Origin: an uncultured Clostridia bacterium
GTDB taxonomy: Bacteria > Bacillota > Clostridia > Christensenellales > Aristaeellaceae
NCBI GenBank assembly: GCA_946615495.1
Contig: CAMOHY010000141.1
Span: 1 to 6,174, forward strand
Direction: 5' to 3'
DNA: 6,174 nucleotides
A model generated the notes under the pieces. The model was given only the letters and a program-made list of their open reading frames with translations. It was not told the DNA's origin and did not search any database. Of the stretch, positions 1 through 6,174 are shown piece by piece; the stretch's first letter is position 1, and each line of letters begins with the position of its first letter. The position numbers and the translations under genes were made by a program.

Positions 1-657
1 GCCGCCGTCCATTTTATAGGCCCGGTCGGCGTACCGGAGGGCGTCGCTTTCGTGCGTTACCAGAAACACGGCTTTGCCCTCCTCATGCGCCGCGGCCTGG
101 AGGCAGGAAAGCACCAGATGGGTGTTTTCATCGTCCAGGTCGCCGGTAGGCTCATCGGCCAGGAGGACCTGCGGCTTCTGGGTCAGGGCGCGGGCGATGG
201 CCATGCGCCGCAGTTCGCCGCCGGAAAGCTCGGCAGGCCGGGCGCCGGCAAGGGCCGAAATGCCCAGGGCCTCCATCCAGCGCCGCGCGGCCTCCAGGTT
301 TCCCTTTCCCCCGTAGAGCTGGCCGGGCAGCAGGATATTTTCCAGCACGGTCAGGGTGTCCACGGCGCTTCTGGCCTGGGGCACCACGCCGATTTTTTCA
401 TTCCGCAGCCGGGAAAGGGCGGCGTCGCTTAAGGCGTACAGGTCGGCGCCGTCCAAAAGCACCTGGCCGGAGGTGGGCGTGAGCAGGCCGGAGAGCATAT
501 GGAGCAGGGTCGTTTTCCCGCTGCCGCTGCGGCCCGAAAGCACGGTGACAAGCCCGTCGGGCAAGGTCAGGGACATGGGCCGCACGGCTTCAAAGTAATT
601 GGCCTGGCCCGTTTTGCGGAAATACCGCTTGCTGATGTTTTCGGCGTTCAGGCTCAT
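1..657 (-). CDS. ABC transporter ATP-binding protein (MacB/LolD type), C-terminus cut by window edge
   Basis: This is the cytoplasmic ATPase that should power the permease just upstream. 219 residues are visible, with no stop before the left edge. All nucleotide-binding motifs are present: Walker A GRSGSGKTT (residues 42-50), Q-loop glutamine Q94 in VVPQ, signature LSGGE (144-148), Walker B VLLADE (164-169), D-loop GDLD and switch histidine H202. The family is usually about 220-235 residues, so only a short tail should be missing. The start at 657 is an ATG 5 nt after the TGA of the permease at 663-1865. A purine-rich GGAGGGAG lies upstream, inside the end of that gene, so the two are probably translationally coupled. 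It is clearly paralogous to the ATPase at 2422-3099 but diverged in the Q-loop region and after the signature (ELRR instead of EQQR). Substrate cannot be read from an ATPase alone. Confidence 0.95.
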   Translation of the reverse strand, partial: MSLNAENISKRYFRKTGQANYFEAVRPMSLTLPDGLVTVLSGRSGSGKTTLLHMLSGLLTPTSGQVLLDGADLYALSDAALSRLRNEKIGVVPQARSAVDTLTVLENILLPGQLYGGKGNLEAARRWMEALGISALAGARPAELSGGELRRMAIARALTQKPQVLLADEPTGDLDDENTHLVLSCLQAAAHEEGKAVFLVTHESDALRYADRAYKMDGG

Positions 658-662
658 TTTTT

Positions 663-1865
663 TCACGCTCCCTCCCGCAGGGTGGCGCCGGGATCGGTCC
701 GGCTCAGCTTCCAGGCGGCCCAGGCGCTGGCCAAGGCCCCCGCCGCCACCGTGACGGCCAGGGAAAGCGCGGCATAGCGCAGCACCAGCCCAACGGACGG
801 GGCCAGATAAGGCAGCCCCAGGTTCATTTCAATCAGCGTGGTAAAGGGAAACACCAGGGCGGCGGCCAGGCCCAGGCCCAGCGCAGCGCCCAGCAGGCTG
901 CACAGCGCAGCTTCCCACAGCACCATGCGGCTGAGCATGCGCCGGGAGGTGCCCAGCAGGCGCAGCACCGCAAATTCCCGCCTGCGCTCATGCACCATCA
1001 TGGCAAAGGCGATGAACAAAATAACGAGCGACAGCGCCCACACCGCCGCGATGAGCAGCGCCACCGTGCGGGACACGCCCGCCAGGCCGTCGGCTACCTG
1101 GGTGAGCATGCTCCTGGTGCGCACGGCGGAAGCCTTGCGCACATGGCCGTTGAGCAGATTATTCACCCGGTCCACGTCATAGCCGTCCTTCACCTTCACG
1201 TACACGGCGGAGATCATATCCCCCGAATCGCTGGTGAGCTTATGGGTAACGCCCTTGGCCTCGGCGGCCCTGAGCAATTGGCGCATGGTGGCCATATCGC
1301 AGTACACCGCGGTGTCCAGTCCGGTGCCGGTGGGGGCCAGCCGGGCCGCCACCCTGCACCGTTCATCGTAAATGCGGATGATCTCCCCCACGTCGGCTTC
1401 CACCTTGCAGCCCACGGCCACTTCCATTTCGCCCAGTTCCCGGCTCAGGCTTTGCGCAATCCAGGGCTGCACCACAAAATCCGTTTGAGGGTCCATGCCG
1501 ATCACCTGGATTTTCACCGAGCAGCAATCGGCTTTGAGGGAGGCCAGAAAGGTCTGCGGCGCGGCGGCCTCCACGCCCTCCACCTCCAGGACGCTGTCCA
1601 GGGCGGAGGCGTCCATATAGAAAGCGCCCGTGGTGCCCTGGAGCAGCAGCTTTTCAAAGCTCACCTTGCTCTGGGCGGAGGAGGGGAGCACGATAATATC
1701 CGCCCCCAGGCGGGATTCCAGGCTGCCAAGGCCCCGCTGAAGGGAGGAGACCACCACCGTGCCGCCAAACACCGACAGGGCCAGGAACGCCGTCAGCAGC
1801 ATCAGCGCGGCGGTGCGGCCCGGCTTCCGAAGCAGGTTTTTTTCAGGCAGAGAAAACGCGTTCAT
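663..1865 (-). CDS. FtsX/MacB-like ABC transporter permease with cysteine-rich outer domain
   Basis: A 400-residue permease with the MacB/FtsX layout: TM1 about 18-41, a large extracytoplasmic domain about 42-267, then TM2 (268-291), TM3 (315-342) and TM4 (360-385). After TM2 comes the cytoplasmic coupling region HERRREFAVLRLLG, which contacts the ATPase in this family. The open frame extends upstream to 2150, but the start at 1865 is preferred because its ATG overlaps the DUF4418 stop as ATGA and has GAGGTG just upstream; an ATG at 1886 is a weaker alternative. The outer domain carries five cysteines (C114, C115, C153, C170, C189), including a vicinal CC pair ahead of IGMDPQTDFVVQPW. This is unusual for a MacB-type permease and suggests disulfide or metal chemistry. 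It is the only permease in module B, so it probably acts as a homodimer with the ATPase at 1-657. Substrate unknown. Confidence 0.92.
   Translation of the reverse strand: MNAFSLPEKNLLRKPGRTAALMLLTAFLALSVFGGTVVVSSLQRGLGSLESRLGADIIVLPSSAQSKVSFEKLLLQGTTGAFYMDASALDSVLEVEGVEAAAPQTFLASLKADCCSVKIQVIGMDPQTDFVVQPWIAQSLSRELGEMEVAVGCKVEADVGEIIRIYDERCRVAARLAPTGTGLDTAVYCDMATMRQLLRAAEAKGVTHKLTSDSGDMISAVYVKVKDGYDVDRVNNLLNGHVRKASAVRTRSMLTQVADGLAGVSRTVALLIAAVWALSLVILFIAFAMMVHERRREFAVLRLLGTSRRMLSRMVLWEAALCSLLGAALGLGLAAALVFPFTTLIEMNLGLPYLAPSVGLVLRYAALSLAVTVAAGALASAWAAWKLSRTDPGATLREGA
1862..1865 (-). other. ATGA stop/start overlap coupling DUF4418 to its permease
   Basis: Read on the minus strand, the permease ATG (1865-1863) shares bases with the DUF4418 TGA (1864-1862). 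The permease ribosome site GAGGTG (1869-1874) lies inside the DUF4418 coding sequence. This arrangement normally gives translational coupling and fixed stoichiometry, and it decides the permease start. Confidence 0.85.
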
Positions 1866-2272
1866 GAACACCTCATTTTTTTCCATCGTCCGGCCAGCGC
1901 GCCCGCCAGGGACAAAAGCAGCGCCAGCGCGCACAGCACCATGGCCGCGGGCTGCATGATGGCCCGGCAGCGCATGGCGCTCATTTTGCAAAGGGAAATC
2001 AGCGTGCCGGGGGTCAAAAGCCCCAGGATGGAGGCGGCCGCGGCGGCAAGCAGCAGCCCGGCCCTCACGCTTTGGTTCCGGTGAATCAGGGCCAGCAGGC
2101 CCAGCGCGGCAAGCAGCGCGCCCACGCCCAGCAGCATCTGCCCCGCCCAATGGCAGGCCCCGAAGGACCCATCCTCATGCACGCAGGGCGCAAGGAACGT
2201 TTTCACCCCCGCGGCCAGCGCCAGGCCCAGGGCGATAACGGCAATACAGAGCGCGAAAGAAGCTTTTTTCAT
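1862..2272 (-). CDS. DUF4418 family small membrane protein
   Basis: A 136-residue integral membrane protein that I recognise as DUF4418, a family of unknown function. Four hydrophobic segments are visible (about 7-25, 44-64, 71-89, 108-127). The positive-inside rule (MKK at the N-terminus, HRNQSVR between TM2 and TM3, RWKK at the C-terminus) puts both ends in the cytoplasm and two loops outside. These loops are rich in possible metal or redox ligands: C30, H32, C40 and H41 (in ACHWAG) in the first, and C95, M97, M100, C102 and M106 (CKMSAMRC) in the second. The start at 2272 is chosen over the upstream in-frame ATG at 2332 because AAAGGA (2278-2283) lies 5 nt before it and the hydrophobic N-terminus begins there. 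Its stop overlaps the permease start, so the two products are probably made together and may form a complex. The family assignment is from memory of the motif pattern. Confidence 0.85.
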   Translation of the reverse strand: MKKASFALCIAVIALGLALAAGVKTFLAPCVHEDGSFGACHWAGQMLLGVGALLAALGLLALIHRNQSVRAGLLLAAAAASILGLLTPGTLISLCKMSAMRCRAIMQPAAMVLCALALLLSLAGALAGRWKKMRCS

Positions 2273-2421
2273 ACAGGTCCTTTCTGAAAAGCGGGAGGAG
2301 CGTTTTAAAAGAGTACAGTTATCAGCGTACAAAGCACATTTTTTTTATATAATCGGCACACGGCCCATTCTATCGGCTGACGAAAGCTGTACTCTGTTCG
2401 CTCGTTTTCAAGCGCTTCGTT
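2273..2421 (-). promoter_or_regulatory. 149-nt gap between modules A and B; possible internal promoter/operator
   Basis: This is the only sizeable non-coding gap in the window. It is far more AT-rich than its surroundings, with an A/T block at about 2339-2352. It contains an exact 8-bp inverted repeat, GAGTACAG (2311-2318) and CTGTACTC (2387-2394), and the minus strand carries two TGTAC elements close together (2312-2316 and 2328-2332). No T-run follows a hairpin on the minus strand, so I see no intrinsic terminator for module A, and read-through into module B is possible. Base composition and repeats suggest an extra promoter or operator here, but no -35/-10 pair is convincing: TTGTAC, 17 nt, TTTAAA is the best I found and it is weak. 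I see no recognisable Fur box. Confidence 0.35.
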
Positions 2422-3099
<678 letters not shown>

Positions 3100-3102
3100 T
3101 TT

Positions 3103-4563
3103 TTATTCTCCTTTCAGTACCAGGGCGGGATCAATGGCTACGGCCCGCTTGATGGGCAGCAGGCAGCTCAGCGCCGCCACCGCCATGGACACGATGACCG
3201 CAATGGGCAGCAGCAGGGGCTGGAAGGTGATGGAGGAAGAAAACACATTCACGCTCACCACCTGGGCAAACACAAAGCCCAGTACGGCCCCCATCACGCC
3301 GCCCAGCGCGCCCAGGAACAATCCTTCTCCTAAAAATTCCGCCCGGATGGAGCCGTCGGAAGCGCCCAGGGCCTTGCGCAGGCCGATTTCCCGCCGCCGC
3401 TCGGAAACCACGGCCATCATGGTGGTGGACACGCAGATCATGGTGAGCAGCAGCACCACCGCCGTGACCAGGAACACCAGCGCCTGCAGCTTGGACAGCA
3501 CCGACGCCTCGGACCGGGTAACGCGCTTGACCAGGCGGGCCTGCACGCTTTCGTTTCCCTCCTGAATGGCGTTCACATAGGCTTCCAGCTGCTCCGCGCC
3601 GGCAGAAACGCTCAGCTCGGCCACGTCCATTTGGTCCTGGCCGGTCATGGCCGCCATATCGGCCAGGGAAAGGAACACATAGCCTTCCTCCTCGCCGCCG
3701 GTGGTCAAAATACCGGTGACGGTAAAATTCACGGTGCGGGGCTGGGCGGGCGCGGCGGCTTTGACCGCGCTGTTCAGCGCCGCCACCACGGCGGAGGAGG
3801 TAACGGTGGCGCCGGACAGGGCGTCCACGTCCTCGCCCAGCGCAAGCGGCAATGCCTTGCCCACAAACTGGGCGGCAAACGCTTCGTCATCGGCGGCCCG
3901 GCCGCCGAATTCCGGGGTCTGGGTGAGCGCGTCGATGGTCACGGAGGCGATGCGCGCGTTTTCATCCAGCTGGGCGCTCACGTACACCACGCCGCCGCTC
4001 CAGCCCTCGGCGCTGCCGGAGAGCAGGGCGCCGGGCTCCCGGCTCTCCTCCGGGGTGGCGTTCTGGGCGGCCGCGGCGGGCTGATAGGTCAATTCCATGG
4101 TGGAGCCCACCTTGGCGCCGATGGTATCGGCAATTTCCTTGCCCACCAGCACCTCGCGGGTGTTTTCCGGATACCGGCCTTCCACGCTAAAGTAGGGGCT
4201 GGTTTTTACGATTTGGGAAAAATCCGTTCCGGCGGCGGTGAAGGACTGCTGCCGGGTGGTCATATCCAGGCGCACATAGCGGTAGGGGGCCGCGCCCACC
4301 AATTCCTCCGCCGGAATGGCGGACAGGGCTTGCTGCAGGGTATCGCCGTTCAGCACGGCGCCGTTTTGGGGCAGAATCAGCATATTCGCGCCGTAGGAGC
4401 GGAACTGCGCGCCCATCTGCCGGGGCACGTCCACATAGATCGTTACCAAGCCTGCCAGGATGGTGGCGCCGATGCCGATGGACAAAAGGGCGATCAGCAT
4501 GCGGGAACGCCGGCGCAGCAGGGACGCGGTAATCATCCGCAGGAACATTCTTCGTTTGGTCAT
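3103..4563 (-). CDS. MacB/FtsX-like ABC permease with inserted FMN-binding domain
   Basis: A 486-residue permease, about 90 residues longer than a typical member. TM1 is about 21-42, the outer domain 43-357, TM2 358-385, TM3 410-437, TM4 449-470. The motif SERRREIGLRKALGA after TM2 is the hallmark coupling region of MacB/FtsX permeases. The outer domain starts as a normal MacB core (SYGAN at 57-60, VGKEIADTIGAKVGS at 140-154) and resumes at NFTVTGILTTGGEEEGYVF (279-297). Between these, residues about 180-270 form an FMN_bind domain with the flavinylation motif DALSGAT (247-253), flanked by Ala/Pro-rich linkers. The start at 4563 has GGAGG 7 nt upstream. It is probably the Cj1662-like partner of the permease at 4593-5888, with ATP from the product of 2422-3099. 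The permease class and FMN domain are visible in the sequence; the electron-transfer role is inferred. Confidence 0.94.
   Translation of the reverse strand: MTKRRMFLRMITASLLRRRSRMLIALLSIGIGATILAGLVTIYVDVPRQMGAQFRSYGANMLILPQNGAVLNGDTLQQALSAIPAEELVGAAPYRYVRLDMTTRQQSFTAAGTDFSQIVKTSPYFSVEGRYPENTREVLVGKEIADTIGAKVGSTMELTYQPAAAAQNATPEESREPGALLSGSAEGWSGGVVYVSAQLDENARIASVTIDALTQTPEFGGRAADDEAFAAQFVGKALPLALGEDVDALSGATVTSSAVVAALNSAVKAAAPAQPRTVNFTVTGILTTGGEEEGYVFLSLADMAAMTGQDQMDVAELSVSAGAEQLEAYVNAIQEGNESVQARLVKRVTRSEASVLSKLQALVFLVTAVVLLLTMICVSTTMMAVVSERRREIGLRKALGASDGSIRAEFLGEGLFLGALGGVMGAVLGFVFAQVVSVNVFSSSITFQPLLLPIAVIVSMAVAALSCLLPIKRAVAIDPALVLKGE
3754..4026 (-). other. FMN_bind (RnfG/NqrC-type) domain inside the ABC permease
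   Basis: Residues about 180-270 of the permease read as a whole FMN-binding domain: a GSAEGWSGG start, a hairpin ending RIASVTIDALTQTPEFGG (the equivalent of the ETPGLG region of RnfG/NqrC), an AAQFVGK segment, then DALSGATVTSSAVVAALNSAV. In this family FMN is attached by a phosphoester bond to the last Thr or Ser of the SGA[T/S] motif by the flavin transferase ApbE; here that is T253, codon 3805-3807. It lies on the extracytoplasmic side by topology, where ApbE works. No apbE gene is in the window. Confidence 0.88.
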
Positions 4564-4592
4564 GGTTCATCCTCCAAATGAAACGATAGCGT

Positions 4593-5888
4593 TCAATGGC
4601 CGCCGTGAAGCACCTGGGCGGGGCGCAGCCGCAGCACCATGCGGATGGCGGGCAGGCTGCCCGCCACCGTGACCAGGGCAATCAGCGCCGCCACGATGGG
4701 AATCACCTTGGGGTCCATTTCCACGGCGGAGCCGAACACGCTGTGGCCGATGAGCTGGGCAAAGCCAAAGCCCATGAAATAGCCCGCCACGAAGCCCACC
4801 AGCGCCGTGATGAGAATTTCGGCCATCACCACGCCGGTGATGGACCGGTCCCTGGCCCCGATGGCCTTGAGCAGGCCGATTTCCTGGGCGCGCTCCATAA
4901 CGGAGGCCGTGACCAGATTGGAGATGCCCAGGGCGGAGCCAATGAGGCTCAGGGCGGTAATGAGAATCATGAGCAATTGGGTCTTATCCAGAATGGTGCC
5001 TTCGCTTTCCGCCACCTGGCGCACGGCGTTGGCTACGGACCCGGTAATGACCTCCTGGATTTGATAGCAAATGGCGCTGACATAGGCGGTGCAGTACCAG
5101 GTTTCATAGTCCCGGCTGCTCAGGGCGGCGGGGTTTCGGGCCGCCCGGCGGGCCAATTCGTTATCCGGCGTGGTGAGGGCGGAAACCTCGATGGAGGCCA
5201 CCTTGTTTTCCCGGTCGGTAAGGATCTGCACCAGGTCCAGGGTGGAAAAAATCTGTTCGTCCTCGTCGCCCCCGGCGTCGTAAATGCCCGCGATGGTCAC
5301 GTCCCGCTCCCCATGGCTGCCCAATAAACGCACCTGGCCGCCCGCCTGCCAGCCCATTCTTTCAGCCAGCAGCGCGCCCACCATAATTTCGGAGGCGGCG
5401 TTTTCGTCCTTTTCATCCAGCCAGCGGCCGCTGGTCACATCCCACCAGGAGCGCATGCCCACCACGCCCGCGTCCAGGCTTTCGCCGGTGGGCAAATCCA
5501 AATGGTGGTTAAACCAGGTGCCCACCATGCGGGCCTGGCTGCCGTCCGGCAGCGTTACCTGAGTGTCCAGGAAGGGGGTAAAGTCCACAATGTTGAAGGC
5601 CCAGAAAATGGTTTTCAGCTTCCCCAGCTCGTCCTCCCGCAGGTAAGCGGCGTTCAGCTCTTCGCCGCCGCCCACATCGTAAATATCGGAAAGCAGGGAG
5701 GAATCCTTGGGCTTTACGGTAATATTGGCGCCGTAATTTTTCAGTTCCTTGTTCACCTTTTCGCCCACGTCCCACATCACGTTCAGCATGCCGGTGGCCA
5801 GGGAGGCGCCCAGGGCGATGGTGAAGGCGATAAGCAGCATTTTGCCCTTCTGGTGAAAGAGCACGCCGCGGATCATACGAAACAGCAT
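4593..5888 (-). CDS. MacB/FtsX-like ABC transporter permease (Cj1661-like)
   Basis: A 431-residue permease with TM1 about 17-38, an extracytoplasmic domain about 39-303, then TM2 (304-330), TM3 (353-383) and TM4 (396-418). The coupling segment MERAQEIGLLKAIGA (331-345) marks it as MacB/FtsX type. The sequence after TM1, NYGANITVKP, closely mirrors SYGANMLILP in the next permease, so the two are paralogs and probably form a heterodimer. The outer domain has no FMN insertion but is rich in aromatics and His (GTWFNHHLDL at 123-132, RSWWD, RW) and has two cysteines near TM2 (C266 and C274 in YCTAYVSAICYQ). The frame is open upstream to 6038, but 5888 is chosen because the upstream part lacks membrane character and overlaps the DUF2318 gene, and AAAGGA (5900-5905) precedes this ATG, though with a long spacing of 11 nt. 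It lies 29 nt before the next gene. Confidence 0.92.
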   Translation of the reverse strand: MLFRMIRGVLFHQKGKMLLIAFTIALGASLATGMLNVMWDVGEKVNKELKNYGANITVKPKDSSLLSDIYDVGGGEELNAAYLREDELGKLKTIFWAFNIVDFTPFLDTQVTLPDGSQARMVGTWFNHHLDLPTGESLDAGVVGMRSWWDVTSGRWLDEKDENAASEIMVGALLAERMGWQAGGQVRLLGSHGERDVTIAGIYDAGGDEDEQIFSTLDLVQILTDRENKVASIEVSALTTPDNELARRAARNPAALSSRDYETWYCTAYVSAICYQIQEVITGSVANAVRQVAESEGTILDKTQLLMILITALSLIGSALGISNLVTASVMERAQEIGLLKAIGARDRSITGVVMAEILITALVGFVAGYFMGFGFAQLIGHSVFGSAVEMDPKVIPIVAALIALVTVAGSLPAIRMVLRLRPAQVLHGGH

Positions 5889-5928
5889 GGTATTTTCCGT
5901 CCTTTCTGCGCCTTGGAAGGCGGCGGGA

Positions 5929-6174
5929 TTATCGGAATTCTTTTTCCCCGGCGATGATATCCTCCAGCTTGAAGATGAGGCTGCCGCCGCTGACCTCGTA
6001 GGCCAGGGGAATGGGGTTGCAGCCGCCCTTGAAGCCAATGGTGTTAATGTTCATCACCACGTCGCAGCGCTTGCAGATGATTTGGCCGTTGCGCTCAAAA
6101 TACCCGGCGTTGCCGCACACGTCGCAGGCATCCAGCCCCACGCCGTAGCTGGCGGAATTGGGCTTTTTCACCAC
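5929..6174 (-). CDS. DUF2318 / FtrD-like Fe-S or metal-binding protein, N-terminus outside window
   Basis: 81 C-terminal residues are visible; the frame is open to the right edge and the true start lies beyond it. The segment matches my memory of DUF2318 (a membrane-associated, predicted Fe-S protein family that includes FtrD and C. jejuni Cj1660). It has CDVCG (C17, C20 in the visible part), GYFERNGQIICKRC (C34, C37) and then NTIGFKGGCNPIPL with C52. The two CxxC pairs and fifth cysteine suggest a rubredoxin- or zinc-ribbon-like metal or cluster site, on the extracytoplasmic side in this family. Its stop is 40 nt before the permease start at 5888, consistent with one operon. In p19-type loci this protein sits between the iron-binding P19 or FTR1 components and the ABC permeases. 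Here those partners, if present, would be to the right of the window, and a fusion to an FTR1 permease or membrane anchor cannot be excluded. Confidence 0.9.
   Translation of the reverse strand: MVKKPNSASYGVGLDACDVCGNAGYFERNGQIICKRCDVVMNINTIGFKGGCNPIPLAYEVSGGSLIFKLEDIIAGEKEFR

Noticed and set aside
990..2084. Long plus-strand open frame of 364 codons opposite the third permease
   Set aside because: It is antisense to two well-supported genes. Its translation is rich in His, Gly, Gln and Arg with no recognisable motif, as expected from a GC-rich gene read backwards.
1866..2150. N-terminal extension of the third permease up to 2150
   Set aside because: The extra 95 residues are Arg/Gly/Ala-rich out-of-frame translation of DUF4418. 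The ATGA overlap and ribosome site fix the start at 1865.
2338..2347. Run of T on the plus strand considered as an intrinsic terminator
   Set aside because: It is on the strand opposite to transcription of all genes here, and no GC-rich stem precedes it on the plus strand.
3631..4581. Long plus-strand open frame of 316 codons opposite the FMN-bearing permease
   Set aside because: It is antisense to a gene with clear domain content, has low-complexity Gly/His/Gln composition and no matching ribosome site. The other plus-strand frames are rejected for the same reason.
5909..5922. Small hairpin CGCCTTGGAAGGCG between DUF2318 and the first permease, considered as a terminator
   Set aside because: The stem is only about 5 bp with a 4-nt loop and no T-run follows on the minus strand. 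The gene spacing argues for read-through.
5889..6038. N-terminal extension of the first permease up to 6038
   Set aside because: It overlaps the end of the DUF2318 gene, is Ser/Ala-rich without membrane character, and the ATG at 5888 begins a typical permease N-terminus.

Overview
The window looks like a chromosomal segment from a GC-rich Gram-positive bacterium, most likely a clostridial (Firmicutes) anaerobe. The grounds are strong AGGAGG-like ribosome sites before most starts, tight or overlapping gene junctions, strongly G/C-ended codons, and protein families (DUF4418, DUF2318 with MacB/FtsX-type permeases) that I associate with clostridia. The assignment is an inference from style and gene content, not a match to a known genome.

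All seven genes lie on the minus strand, so the locus reads from right to left. At the right edge is the C-terminal part of a DUF2318 (FtrD-like) Fe-S or metal protein. Next come two MacB/FtsX-type ABC permeases and a LolD/MacB-type ATPase; together these form module A. After a 149-nt gap comes module B: a small four-helix DUF4418 membrane protein, a third permease whose start overlaps the DUF4418 stop as ATGA, and a second ATPase that runs off the left edge. I see no RNA genes, mobile elements, CRISPR arrays or clear intrinsic terminators.

Module A has the same order of families as the Campylobacter jejuni p19 iron-uptake locus (p19, DUF2318 protein, two ABC permeases, ATPase). No p19 or FTR1 permease is visible here, but they could lie just upstream of the right edge.

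The most striking feature is in the second permease of module A. Its extracytoplasmic domain is interrupted by a complete FMN-binding domain of the RnfG/NqrC kind, including the flavinylation motif DALSGAT. This predicts an ABC permease that carries covalent FMN outside the membrane, next to a cysteine-rich DUF2318 protein. In module B, DUF4418 and the third permease both expose Cys, Met and His residues on the outer side. The sequence therefore suggests an extracytoplasmic redox and metal-handling system with two ABC-type motor units, plausibly for iron acquisition or reduction. The substrate is not established by the sequence.
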